Positions 40,160 to 49,252 of a DNA stretch of 52,429 bases are shown here, piece by piece. The stretch comes from Acidimicrobiaceae bacterium (GTDB lineage Bacteria; Actinomycetota; Acidimicrobiia; Acidimicrobiales; RAAP-2), in assembly GCA_027315045.1 (NCBI GenBank), contig DAHUZS010000082.1, positions 1 through 52,429 of the forward strand, in the 5' to 3' direction. The notes under the pieces were generated by a model that was not told the DNA's origin, searched no databases, and saw nothing but the letters and a program-made list of their open reading frames with translations. The translations under genes were made by a program, and so were the position numbers. Positions within the stretch are counted from its first letter, which is position 1. Every line of letters begins with the position of its first letter.

Positions 40160-40750
40160 GTGCTGACCACCCGGCCGCTTCCGGGGCGAGCTGGTCGTCC
40201 CCCACCGCCCCGAGAAGCGCAACGCCATCAGCATCGAGCTGCGCGAGACGGCCTGCGCGCCGCCCGGCGGAGCTGGCCCGGGGACGAGTCGGTCAGCGCG
40301 CTGGTGGTCACCGGGGAGGTGCCGGTGTTCAGCGCCGGCTTCCGCGGCCGACTCCGAGATCGACCGGCGCCTGTGGGCCTCGTCGGCCGACTGCACCGCC
40401 GGTGGGTCACCTTCTTGCTCCCGACGGTGGTCGCGGTCAGCGGAGCTGCCGTCGCTGGGGGATTCGACCTCGCGGTCATGGACGACCTGCCGGTGGTGGC
40501 CGACGTCGCGGTGTTCGCCCATCCCGAGGTGAAATGCAGCGACGTCGTCTACGGCCCGCTCTGCGACCCGGTCGGCGGGGCGGTGGCCCGCGACCTGCGC
40601 TTCACAGGCCGGCGCATCGACGGGGACCGCCACGGCCCCGCGGACTCGCTCGGGCGCCCGAAGGAGCGGGCCCTGGCGCGCGGCGGGACGGTGCGGGGCG
40701 ACCAGGTGGTGGCTGAGGGCGAGCGCCGCCCCGGGCGTCAGCGGCGGACG
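40160..40750 (+). pseudogene. Frameshifted enoyl-CoA hydratase remnant
   Basis: Pieces of one crotonase appear in order but in different frames. HRPEKRNAISIELRETA (40203-40253) is in one frame. ESVSALVVTGEVPVFSAGF is in a second. ADSEIDRRLWASSAD (from 40347) returns to the first. PTVVAVSGAAVAGGFDLAV, VFAHPEVKCSDVVYGPL and RDLRFTGRRID use the second again. At least three frame changes are needed, so no intact protein results. The remnant follows lnt and faces the HAD gene. Confidence 0.82.
40724..40746 (-). terminator. Possible terminator of the nuo operon
   Basis: Arms CGCCGC and GCGGCG enclose an 11-nt loop, 8 nt after the HAD stop codon in the direction of transcription. The stem is only 6 bp and no U-tract follows. 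Confidence 0.3.
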
Positions 40751-40754
40751 GGGC

Positions 40755-41252
40755 TCACTCGTAGTAGCCGGAGTGGATGTAGATGCACGGCACGCCCTCG
40801 TCCTCGAACATCGCCCGGTTGAGCGGGTCGTCCTCAAAGGCCAGGCGGAGGTCGAAGCCGAAGGCCCGCAACGAGCGGACGCTGCGGCGCTTGAACACCG
40901 AGACATGCGCGTAGTCGCCCCGGGCCCGCATGACCAGCAGGTCGTGGCGGACCTTGAAGCGCGCCAGCCATGATCGGGTCTGGGGGCGCACCCGCAGGGG
41001 GCGGCCGGTGAGCAGCACCACCTGCAGGCTGCGGTCCAGGAGGTCGAGGAGCCGGGCCAACTCCTCGATCAGGGGGTCCTCGCCGCAGGCCTCAAAGAAG
41101 GCGTCCCAGTCGGGACGGCCGTGGGCGATGAACCGCTGGCGGTGGGCGGCGTCGGCTAGCACCCCGTCGATGTCGAAGACGACCGCCTGGTCCGGGTCGA
41201 GCACCCGCTCCCGCCACGCCCAGTTGGGCGGGAGCTCGCCCGTCCCGCTCAC
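40755..41252 (-). CDS. HAD phosphatase, polynucleotide 3'-phosphatase-like
   Basis: The 165-residue protein is a HAD hydrolase. Motif I is VFDIDGVLAD, motif II is VVLLTGRP, the motif III lysine may lie in VFKRRSVRSL, and motif IV is AFEDDPLNRAMF. The order and the C-terminal GVPCIYIHSGYYE resemble the phosphatase domain of T4-type polynucleotide kinase-phosphatase. The substrate is not determined. The GTG start lies 4 nt after the nuoN stop, so it is the last gene of the complex I operon. Confidence 0.85.
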   Translation of the reverse strand: MSGTGELPPNWAWRERVLDPDQAVVFDIDGVLADAAHRQRFIAHGRPDWDAFFEACGEDPLIEELARLLDLLDRSLQVVLLTGRPLRVRPQTRSWLARFKVRHDLLVMRARGDYAHVSVFKRRSVRSLRAFGFDLRLAFEDDPLNRAMFEDEGVPCIYIHSGYYE

Positions 41253-41256
41253 CGGC

Positions 41257-42879
41257 TCACGGCAGGAACAGGAGCGTGGCCTTGTGGGCGAAGTCGACCA
41301 GCGGGGCCGGGAACACGCCGAAGACGACGGTCACGAGCACGCAGATCCCGATGGCCAGCGCGGCCAGCGGGGGCACCGGGACCCGCCCGGTGGCCGCGGC
41401 GACGACCCTGGGTGCGGCCGGGACGTCCTCGAGCAGGAGGGCGGCGTTGAGCCGGGTCCGCAGCTCGCTGGCCGGGGCGAAGAGCGCGCCGCCGGCGGCG
41501 GCCGGGACCGGTTCGGCCGCCCGCTCGGGCCCGTACATGAGCACCGTCACCCGCAGGTAGAAGAAGGCGGCCAGGGCGGCCGAGCCCATGGCCACGACGG
41601 CTAGCGGGACCGAATGCCCGTCGACCGAGGCCACCACGACCTGGAACTTGGTCAGGAAGCCGGTGGTGAAGGGGACCCCGGCCTGGGCCAACAGGAGCAG
41701 GGCGAAGGCGAAGGCCAGGACAGGCTGGTGGCGGGCCAGCCCGCGGTAGGAGGCGATGTCGTGCTCCATGTCACCGCTGCGGCCGATCACCGCGACCACG
41801 GCGAAGCTCCCGATCACCATGAAGGCGTAGGCGAAGAGGTAGTAGAGGGCGGCGCTCACCCCCGCCGCCGAGGCCGCCTGCAGACCGAGCAGGACGAAGC
41901 CGGCGTGGTTGATCGACGAGTAGGCGAGCATGCGCTTGATGTCGCGCTGGACGACCGCCAGGCCCGCGCCGAGCAGCAGGGTGACGATGGCCAGGACGTA
42001 GACGATGGGCCGCCAGTCGGCCCGTAGCACCCCGAAGGAAGAGACGAACACCCGCAGGAAGGCGGCGAAGCCGCCGGCCTTGGCCACCGCGGCCATGAAT
42101 CCGGTCACCGGGGACGGCGCGCCCTGGTAGACGTCGGGCGTCCACATGTGGAACGGGACCGCCGCGACCTTGAACGCGAACCCGACCAGCAACAGCGACA
42201 TCCCGGCCAGCAGGACCCCGTCGTGCACGAGGACGTTGCGGGACAGGAAGCCGGCGATCTGGGCCAGGTTGGTGGTCCCGGTGGCCCCGTAGGTGAGGGC
42301 GATCCCGTAGACGAAGACGGCCGAGGAGAACCCGCCGAGCACGAAGTACTTGAGGCCGGCCTCGCCCGACTCGGTCCGCTTGTGGTTGTAGGCGGTGAGC
42401 ACGTACAGGGCGATCGAGAGGATCTCGAGGCCCAGGAACACGATCACCAGGTCGTTGGCCTGGCCCATCAGGATGGCCCCGGACGCCGACACCAGGGCCA
42501 GCACGTGGAGCTCGCCCCCCTCGATCCCCTCCCGGGCCAGGTACCCCTCGGCCACCAGGGCGAAGAGGACCGTGGCCGAAGTGACGAGCACGGTGACGAG
42601 CACGCTGAAGCCGTCGGTCACGACGGCGTGGGCGATGGTCGTGTAGGGGCCGTGGTCCATGACGTCGGCCCACTGCCACCAGGCCAGGCCGAAGGCGCTG
42701 AGCGAGATGACCACCGTCGACACCGTGGCAAAGCGGAGCCGGAGGGGCCGGCGGACCAGCGACTGGGCCGCCAGGAGGAGCACCGCCCCGCCGAGCAGGA
42801 TGATGACCGGCATGATGGCCAGGTACCGGATGGCCGGCACGTGGATAGTCGCGTTCGCCGCCACGGCCGCCGCGATCAC
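41257..42879 (-). CDS. nuoN: NADH-quinone oxidoreductase subunit N
   Basis: This 540-residue antiporter-like membrane subunit helps pump protons in complex I. Fourteen or so membrane helices are visible. Conserved parts are ILSIALYVLTAYNHKRTESG with its lysine region, KVAAVPFHMWTPDVYQGAP and RMLAYSSINHAGFVLLGL. The GTG start overlaps the nuoM stop (GTGA). The C-terminus has an extra loop rich in P, A and R before the last helix. Confidence 0.97.
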   Translation of the reverse strand: MIAAAVAANATIHVPAIRYLAIMPVIILLGGAVLLLAAQSLVRRPLRLRFATVSTVVISLSAFGLAWWQWADVMDHGPYTTIAHAVVTDGFSVLVTVLVTSATVLFALVAEGYLAREGIEGGELHVLALVSASGAILMGQANDLVIVFLGLEILSIALYVLTAYNHKRTESGEAGLKYFVLGGFSSAVFVYGIALTYGATGTTNLAQIAGFLSRNVLVHDGVLLAGMSLLLVGFAFKVAAVPFHMWTPDVYQGAPSPVTGFMAAVAKAGGFAAFLRVFVSSFGVLRADWRPIVYVLAIVTLLLGAGLAVVQRDIKRMLAYSSINHAGFVLLGLQAASAAGVSAALYYLFAYAFMVIGSFAVVAVIGRSGDMEHDIASYRGLARHQPVLAFAFALLLLAQAGVPFTTGFLTKFQVVVASVDGHSVPLAVVAMGSAALAAFFYLRVTVLMYGPERAAEPVPAAAGGALFAPASELRTRLNAALLLEDVPAAPRVVAAATGRVPVPPLAALAIGICVLVTVVFGVFPAPLVDFAHKATLLFLP

Positions 42880-44408
42880 GGCCGGGACCCCCGGGCACCG
42901 GGCGAGGTGGCCACCTCCGGCTGGTGCACGTGGGTCACCTGCTCCACGTGGGCGACCAGCCGGTCGACCGCCGGGGTGATCCGGTCGATGACCGGCTTGG
43001 GGTACACGCCGAGCAGGACGATGAGGACGATGAGCGGGGCGATGACCACCCGCTCGGTCCATCCGAGGTCACGGGTCGCCGCCACCGCCGGCCTGGGCCG
43101 CCCGTGGAAGGCCTGCTGGTAGGCCCACAGGAGATAGAGCGCGGCGCCGATCACCCCCACTGTGGCCGCGACCGCCCACCACCGGTGGGTGAGGAACGTC
43201 CCGGCCAGGACGAGGAACTCGCTCACGAACCCGTTCAGCCCGGGCAGGCCGATGGAGGCCAGCATCACCACGGTGAACGCCGCTGCGAGCAAGGGGGCCG
43301 GCGTCTGCAGACCGCCGAGCTCGGCTACCTGCCAGCTCTTCCGGCGGTCGTAGATCCACCCAATGAGGAGGAAGAACGCCGCGGTCACCAGCCCGTGGTT
43401 GACCATGAGGAGCACCCCGCCCACCAGACCCTCGGTCGACAGCGCGAAGGTGCCGAGCGCGATAAACCCGACCTGGGCCAGTGAGGAGTAGGCGACCAGC
43501 CGCTTGAGGTCGCTCTGGGCGCAGGCCACCAGGGCCCCGTAGAGGACGCCGACGACCGCCATGGTGAGGAGCAGCGGGGCGAGGGTACGCGAGGCCTGGG
43601 GGAACAGGTTGAGGTCGAAGCGGATGATGCCGTACGTGCCGAGCTTGGCCAGGACCGCGGCCAGGATGATCGACCCCCCGGCTGGGGCCTCGGCGTAGGC
43701 GTCTGGCGACCAGGTGTGCAGGGGGAAGAGCGGCGCCTTCACCGCGAAGGCGGCGGTGAAGGCCAAGAAGAGCAGGATGCCGGTGGCCGAGGACAGGTGG
43801 GTGTGTTCGAGCACCGGGAGGGCGAAGGTGAGCACCCCGGTCTGGTTCTGGTGGACGACGGCGATCACCACGATGCCGACCAGGAGGAAGGCCGAGCCCA
43901 AGAAGGTGTAGACGAAGAACTTCACCGCCGCGTAGGCCCGGCGCTCGAAGCCCCAGCCGCTGATGAGGAAGTACGCCGGCACCAGGGTCAGCTCGAAGAA
44001 CAAGAAGAAGAGCACCAGGTCCAGCGAGACGAAGCTGCCGATGCACGCCGCCTCGAGCAGGAGCATCCAGCCGACGAAGCTCCGGGCGTCGCTCCGGGCG
44101 CGGGCGCCGGCCAAGGCCAACGGGAACAGCACCGCGGCGAGGAGGACGAGAAAGATGGAGATGCCGTCGACCCCGACGTACCACGACACCCCGATCGAGG
44201 CCGCCCAGACGTGGTGGGAGACGAACTGGTACCCGGGGTCGCCGGCGTGCAGTGCCACGGTGAGCGCGATGGCGAAGGCCAAGGTGACCAACGACACCCC
44301 GATCCCGACCAGCTCGTGCACCTCGCGGCGCACCCGCCCGAGGAGGGCCACTGCCAGCGCACCGCCCGCGGGGACGAGGACCAGGACGGTGAGGTAGGGG
44401 AAGTTCAC
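42876..44408 (-). CDS. nuoM: NADH-quinone oxidoreductase subunit M
   Basis: This 510-residue antiporter-like subunit has conserved segments FFLFFELTLVPAYFLISGWG, AVKAPLFPLHTWSPDAYAEA and RLVAYSSLAQVGFIALGT. The glutamate in FFELT and the lysine in AVKAPLF are the expected proton-path residues. I chose the GTG at 44408, overlapping the nuoL stop; the upstream open frame is a shadow of nuoL. The C-terminal tail is rich in H, V and P. Confidence 0.97.
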   Translation of the reverse strand: MNFPYLTVLVLVPAGGALAVALLGRVRREVHELVGIGVSLVTLAFAIALTVALHAGDPGYQFVSHHVWAASIGVSWYVGVDGISIFLVLLAAVLFPLALAGARARSDARSFVGWMLLLEAACIGSFVSLDLVLFFLFFELTLVPAYFLISGWGFERRAYAAVKFFVYTFLGSAFLLVGIVVIAVVHQNQTGVLTFALPVLEHTHLSSATGILLFLAFTAAFAVKAPLFPLHTWSPDAYAEAPAGGSIILAAVLAKLGTYGIIRFDLNLFPQASRTLAPLLLTMAVVGVLYGALVACAQSDLKRLVAYSSLAQVGFIALGTFALSTEGLVGGVLLMVNHGLVTAAFFLLIGWIYDRRKSWQVAELGGLQTPAPLLAAAFTVVMLASIGLPGLNGFVSEFLVLAGTFLTHRWWAVAATVGVIGAALYLLWAYQQAFHGRPRPAVAATRDLGWTERVVIAPLIVLIVLLGVYPKPVIDRITPAVDRLVAHVEQVTHVHQPEVATSPGARGSRP

Positions 44409-46297
44409 GACCACCACACCCGCGAGAGGAGGAAGGCGACCACGGCCGCCAGCCCAAGGACGATGCCCAGGGCGTAGTTCCGGACGTAGCCGGTCTGGAG
44501 CCGCCGGACCCCCGACGCGCTCTTCCGCACCAAGGTGGCCGCCCCGTTGACCGCGCCGTCGATGACCCGCCCGTCGACCGCGGTGGCGGCCACCTTCGCC
44601 AGGACCTGACCGGGCCGGCCGATGACGGTGTCGTAGAAGTCGTCCCAGTACCAGACCCGCTGGAGGAAGGCAGGCACGAGGGCCGGCCGGTCCCACTCCC
44701 GGCGCCAGGCCCACCAGGCGACGCTCAGGCCGACCACGGCGGCCACGCCGTCGATCACCGCCAGGCCGGTCTGGAGCCCGGCCCCCTCGTGGTCGACGAA
44801 CAGCGAGTTCCCGAACACCGGGCCGAGCCACGAGGACAGGCCGGCCGTGTGGACCCAGGGCAGGTCGAGGATGCCGCCGGCGAACGACGCCACCGCCAGC
44901 ACCACGAGGGGGATGCGCATGACCCACGGGCACTCGTGGAGGGGCTCGTGGGCGTGGCCCGACACCGCGTGGGCCCAGCGCTGGTCGCCCCGGAAGGCCA
45001 GCACGAACAGCCGGGTCATGTAGTAGGCGGTCAGGATGGCCGTGACCACGCCGAGGGCCCACAGCGCCGGGCTCTTGCGGAACACGTTGGACAGCACGTC
45101 CCCCTTGGCCCAGAAGCCGGCTAGCGGCGGGATGCCGGCGATGGCCAGCCAGGCCGCGAGGAACGTGGCGTAGGTCCAGGGCAGCACCCGGGCCAGGCCG
45201 CCCATGCGTTTCAGGTCCTGCTCGTCGTGGAGCCCGTGGATGATCGAGCCGGCCCCGAGGAACAGGAGGGCCTTGTAGAAGGCGTGCGCCACCATGAGGA
45301 AGATCGCGGCGATGTAGGCCCCGGTCCCCACGGCCAGCGTCATGTAGCCGATCTGGGAGACGGTCGAGAACGCCAGGACCTTCTTGATGTCCTGCTGGGT
45401 CGAGGCGATGGTGGCGGCCACGAAAGCCGTCACGCCCCCGATGACAGCCACCACCCACCGGGCGTCGGGGGTGAGGGCGAGGACCGAGTTCATCCGGCAC
45501 AGGAGGTAGACCCCGGCGGTCACCATGGTCGCCGCGTGGATGAGGGCCGAGACCGGCGTGGGGCCCTCCATGGCGTCGGGGAGCCAGTTGAACAGCGGAA
45601 TCTGCGCCGACTTGCCCGTCGCCGCCAGAAGCAGGAGCAGGGCGACGGCGGTGGTGGCGTCACCGCCGAGGGCGTGGCGGTGGGCGAAGATCGTCGGAAG
45701 GTCGAGTGTGCCCAGCTTGGAGAAGATGAGGAACATGGCGATGAGGAAGCCCGCGTCGCCAATCCGGTTGTAGACGAACGCCTTCTTCCCCGCCGAGGCG
45801 GCCGAGTCCCGCTCGTGCCAGAAGGCGACCAGGAAGTAGGAGCAGACCCCGACCCCTTCCCACCCGACGAAGGTGACGAGCAGGTTGTCCGACAGGACCA
45901 ACAGCACCATCGAGAACACGAAGAGGTTCAGGTAGATGAAGAACTTCGAGTACTCCGGGTCGTCCTTCATGTAGCCGATGGAGTACAGGTGGATCAGCGC
46001 GCTGACGCCCGTGACGAACAGGCACATCGTCATGGACAGCGGGTCGAGCAAAAGCCCCACCTTCACCTGCAGCCCGCCGACGGCGATCCAGCTGAAGTAG
46101 TTCTCGGTGAAGTGCCGGGCCGAGGCGGGCTCGTTCCACAGGCCGCCGAGCGCGATGCACGCCACCACAAAGGCGCCGAACACCGCCACCGTGCCCACCC
46201 ACCCGGCCAACGGGTCGCCGAGGCGCCTGCCGAATGCGACGAGCACGGCGAACCCGGCGAGGGGCAACAGGGCCATGAGGTAGGCGAGGTGCAGCAC
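44405..46297 (-). CDS. nuoL: NADH-quinone oxidoreductase subunit L
   Basis: This 630-residue, largest antiporter-like subunit contains the long lateral helix at its C-terminus. Conserved parts are TFVGWEGVGVCSYFLVAFWH, KSAQIPLFNWLPDAMEGPTP and KKVLAFSTVSQIGYMTLAVG. The glutamate in GWEGVG and lysine in GKSAQIP are intact. The GTG start lies 3 nt after the nuoK stop. Confidence 0.97.
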   Translation of the reverse strand: MLHLAYLMALLPLAGFAVLVAFGRRLGDPLAGWVGTVAVFGAFVVACIALGGLWNEPASARHFTENYFSWIAVGGLQVKVGLLLDPLSMTMCLFVTGVSALIHLYSIGYMKDDPEYSKFFIYLNLFVFSMVLLVLSDNLLVTFVGWEGVGVCSYFLVAFWHERDSAASAGKKAFVYNRIGDAGFLIAMFLIFSKLGTLDLPTIFAHRHALGGDATTAVALLLLLAATGKSAQIPLFNWLPDAMEGPTPVSALIHAATMVTAGVYLLCRMNSVLALTPDARWVVAVIGGVTAFVAATIASTQQDIKKVLAFSTVSQIGYMTLAVGTGAYIAAIFLMVAHAFYKALLFLGAGSIIHGLHDEQDLKRMGGLARVLPWTYATFLAAWLAIAGIPPLAGFWAKGDVLSNVFRKSPALWALGVVTAILTAYYMTRLFVLAFRGDQRWAHAVSGHAHEPLHECPWVMRIPLVVLAVASFAGGILDLPWVHTAGLSSWLGPVFGNSLFVDHEGAGLQTGLAVIDGVAAVVGLSVAWWAWRREWDRPALVPAFLQRVWYWDDFYDTVIGRPGQVLAKVAATAVDGRVIDGAVNGAATLVRKSASGVRRLQTGYVRNYALGIVLGLAAVVAFLLSRVWWS

Positions 46298-46300
46298 GGC

Positions 46301-46606
46301 TCAGCCCTTCAGTGCGTTGAGGTCGTCGGCCGAGGAGCTGGCCCGCCGGCGGAAGATGGCCACCACGATCCCGAGGCCCACCACGACCTCGGCCGCCGCC
46401 ACCACCAGGACGAAGAACACCACCACCTGGCCACCGATGTCCCCGAGCATCCGGGAGTAGGTGACGAAAGTCAGGTTGGCTGCGTTGAGCATCAGCTCGA
46501 TGCACATGAACATGACCAGCACGTTGCGCCGGACCAAGAGACCGAGCGCGCCCAGGATGAACAGGGCGGCCGCCAGGATCAGGTACCACTCCCCCGGGAT
46601 GCTCAC
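46301..46606 (-). CDS. nuoK: NADH-quinone oxidoreductase subunit K
   Basis: This 101-residue, three-helix membrane subunit has the typical [20 protein letters not shown] region with the conserved membrane glutamate, then LNAANLTFV, and a second glutamate in [19 protein letters not shown]. The GTG start overlaps the nuoJ stop by 4 nt. Confidence 0.97.
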   Translation of the reverse strand: MSIPGEWYLILAAALFILGALGLLVRRNVLVMFMCIELMLNAANLTFVTYSRMLGDIGGQVVVFFVLVVAAAEVVVGLGIVVAIFRRRASSSADDLNALKG

Positions 46607-47298
46607 CCGGCCCCCCCGTGGTCGGCCGCCCCGGTCACCGACGCCCCCCCGCCGACCAGGGCCGGCGGTCCGCCCGGGCCCTCGTCGTCGGCCGACGACC
46701 CGTCCACCGCCGGCTCCTCCGGCCCCGCTGGCTCCTCCCCGCGGGACTCGCCCGAGCGGGGCCGCTTGGCCAGGACCACGGCGCCCACCACCGCGATGAC
46801 GAGCAGGGCGGCGGTGGCCTCGAACGCGAACAGGTAGGTGGTGAAGACCGCCTTGCCGAGCACGTACACGTTGGAGTGATGGCCAGCGGTGGTTGATCCG
46901 GCCACCGCGTGGGCGCCAGTCGCCCAGTGCGCGCTCACCCCGAGGGCGATCACGCCGCCCATGGCCACCGCGACAAGGAGCACGGCGAGGGGACGTTGGC
47001 CCCGCAGGGGCTCTTCGGCCACGTTCTCCCGCCGGTCGACGCCGAGGAACATGATCACGAACAGGAACAGCACCACGATGGCGCCGGCGTAGACGATGAT
47101 CTGCACCGCGGCGAGGAAGCTGGCCTGCTGTTCGATGAACAGCACCGCCACCCCGAACAGCGTCATCACCAGGGACAGGGCGGCGTGGACGGCGTTGCGA
47201 GAGGTGATGACCCCGAGCGCCCCGGCCAGGATGACCGCAGCGCTGATCGCGAAGGTCAGCGAGTCGGGGACCGTCGCCGCCAGCATCGGCGCGCTCAC
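46603..47298 (-). CDS. nuoJ: NADH-quinone oxidoreductase subunit J
   Basis: The 231-residue subunit has five membrane helices. The signature [20 protein letters not shown] is intact, followed by [11 protein letters not shown]. The C-terminal 60 residues are a soluble tail rich in E, G and A. I placed the start at the GTG at 47298, overlapping the nuoI stop as GTGA. Confidence 0.95.
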   Translation of the reverse strand: MSAPMLAATVPDSLTFAISAAVILAGALGVITSRNAVHAALSLVMTLFGVAVLFIEQQASFLAAVQIIVYAGAIVVLFLFVIMFLGVDRRENVAEEPLRGQRPLAVLLVAVAMGGVIALGVSAHWATGAHAVAGSTTAGHHSNVYVLGKAVFTTYLFAFEATAALLVIAVVGAVVLAKRPRSGESRGEEPAGPEEPAVDGSSADDEGPGGPPALVGGGASVTGAADHGGAG

Positions 47299-48080
47299 CG
47301 GCCCACCTTCAGCTCGGCCCGCCGGCGGCGGGCGGCGAGCACCTTGGCCCGCTTCTTCACCGCCGACTCCTTGGCCCGCTCCATCCGGCCCCGGATCCCC
47401 CGGTGCTCGAAGGGGATGTCGTCGGGGACCAGGTGAGCCTCCATAACCTCGCGCAGCAGCCTCGTGCCGGTCGCCTCGTCGTCCCGACGGCCGCTCTGGC
47501 CCCCCTCGGGGACCCGTACCCCGTAGCCGAGCTCCCCTGACCACTGGACCTCGCCCTCGAAGGCCGCGGCCCCTGACGGCGACGTGGCCCGCATCCACCC
47601 CGAGCTGTGGAGGTCGTCCCCCTCCCGCCAGTCCTCCCACGGCAGCCGGCGGGGCCGGCCGTCGTCGCCCACCAACAGCTCGTCACGCGTGTAGATGGCG
47701 TCGGCGCGGTTGGTGAAGGAGAACTCGAACAGCTTGGACTCAGTGATCGCCTCGGTCGGGCAGGCCTCGACGCACAGGTCGCAGTGGATGCAGCGCAGGT
47801 AGTTGATCTCGTAGACGTAGCCGTAGCGCTCGCCGGGGGAGACCGGGTGGTCCGGGGGGTTGTCGAGCCCCCGCACATAGATGCAGTCGGCCGGGCAGAC
47901 CCCGGCGCACAGCTCGCAGCCGATGCACTTCTCCATCCCGTCCTCGTAGCGGTTGAGAACGTGGCGCCCGTGCATGCGGGGCTGCTTGGGCTTCTTCTCG
48001 TCGGGGTATTGGCGGGTGACCCGGCGCCGACCTAGGTGTTCGAAGGTGAGCTTGAAGCCGCCGAGGAACCCGAGTTCCAT
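47295..48080 (-). CDS. nuoI: NADH-quinone oxidoreductase subunit I, long tail
   Basis: The 261-residue ferredoxin-like subunit carries clusters N6a and N6b. The motifs are [15 protein letters not shown] (cysteines 52, 55, 58 and 66, with 62 between) and [12 protein letters not shown] (97, 100, 103, 107). The conserved core ends near residue 150, and an extension of about 110 residues follows. It ends in a basic helix ([20 protein letters not shown]). Usual NuoI proteins are about 150-220 residues long. The ATG overlaps the nuoH stop by one base. Confidence 0.95.
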   Translation of the reverse strand: MELGFLGGFKLTFEHLGRRRVTRQYPDEKKPKQPRMHGRHVLNRYEDGMEKCIGCELCAGVCPADCIYVRGLDNPPDHPVSPGERYGYVYEINYLRCIHCDLCVEACPTEAITESKLFEFSFTNRADAIYTRDELLVGDDGRPRRLPWEDWREGDDLHSSGWMRATSPSGAAAFEGEVQWSGELGYGVRVPEGGQSGRRDDEATGTRLLREVMEAHLVPDDIPFEHRGIRGRMERAKESAVKKRAKVLAARRRRAELKVGR

Positions 48081-49252
48081 CAGAACGCCTCTTCGGTCTG
48101 GGCGCGCGACGCCCCCACCTTGAACGCCCGGAGGAGGGCCGCCCCGAGGACCACCTCGGCCACCGCGACGAGGAGGCCCCACCAGCCCCAGATGAGGACC
48201 GCGGCCACGATGAGCAGCCACCCGAGCGACACCGGGATCAGCACCTTCCAGCCGAGGTCCATGAGCTGGTCGTAGCGCAGTCGGGGCAGCGCGGCCCGGA
48301 GCCACACGTACACGAACAGGAACACCAGGGTCTTGGCGGTGAACCAGACGATGGGCATCCAGATGTCCGAGGTCGGGATGAACCGGGGGATCGGTCCGTC
48401 GGGGCCGCCGAAGTACAAGGTGACCACGACCGCCGACATGGTGATGACGTTCATGAACTCGGCCAGGAAGAACATGGCGAAGCGGATCGAGGAGTACTCG
48501 GTGTTGAACCCGCCGACCAGTTCGCTGTCCGCCTCCACCAGGTCGAACGGCGGGCGGTTGAGCTCGGCGGTGATCGAGGCGAGGTACAAGAAGAATGGTA
48601 CGAAGCCGAGCCGGATGACGTTCCAGTCCCAGAAGCCGTGGGCCTGGCTCACCACGATGGCCCGGGTCGACAGGGACTGGGCCGTGAGGACTACCGCGAC
48701 CACGTTGAGCCCGAGGGCCGCCTCGTAGGAGATCATTTGGGCCGAGGCCCGGACCGACCCGATCAGCGGGTACTTGGAGCCCGAGGACCAGCCGGCCAGC
48801 ATCACGCCGTAGACCGAGATCGACGACAGGGCGAGGACGAGCAGGATCCCGAAGGGCGGGTCGGCCACCTGCAGCTCGAAGGTGTGGCCAGCGATCGTGA
48901 GCACGCCGCCGACCGGGACCACGGAGAAGATCAACAGGGCAGGGACGAGGGCCAGGTACGGGGCCAGCTTGAAGACGAACCGGTCGGCGCGCTCGGGGAC
49001 CAGATCCTCCTTGAAGAACAGCTTGATCCCGTCGGCCATGGTCTGGAGGAGCCCGTAGGGGCCGGCCCGGTTGGGGCCGATCCGGCTCTGCATGTCGCTG
49101 ATGACCTTGCGCTCGAACCAGATCATCAGCATCACCGAGACCATGAGTACGACGAAGGCCGCCAGCACCTTGATGAGGACGATCAGCAGCTCGGGCCAGT
49201 GCACCCCGTGGACGAAGAGCGGGTCGGCGGCCAGCCACACGACGGGGTTCAC
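48080..49252 (-). CDS. nuoH: NADH-quinone oxidoreductase subunit H
   Basis: The 390-residue membrane subunit forms much of the quinone site. Conserved parts are MIWFERKVISDMQSRIGPNR, GLLQTMADGIKLFFKED, YEAALGLNVVAV and the acidic loop LNRPPFDLVEADSELVGGFN. I chose the GTG at 49252, which overlaps the nuoG stop; the upstream open frame is a shadow of nuoG. Confidence 0.97.
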   Translation of the reverse strand: MNPVVWLAADPLFVHGVHWPELLIVLIKVLAAFVVLMVSVMLMIWFERKVISDMQSRIGPNRAGPYGLLQTMADGIKLFFKEDLVPERADRFVFKLAPYLALVPALLIFSVVPVGGVLTIAGHTFELQVADPPFGILLVLALSSISVYGVMLAGWSSGSKYPLIGSVRASAQMISYEAALGLNVVAVVLTAQSLSTRAIVVSQAHGFWDWNVIRLGFVPFFLYLASITAELNRPPFDLVEADSELVGGFNTEYSSIRFAMFFLAEFMNVITMSAVVVTLYFGGPDGPIPRFIPTSDIWMPIVWFTAKTLVFLFVYVWLRAALPRLRYDQLMDLGWKVLIPVSLGWLLIVAAVLIWGWWGLLVAVAEVVLGAALLRAFKVGASRAQTEEAF

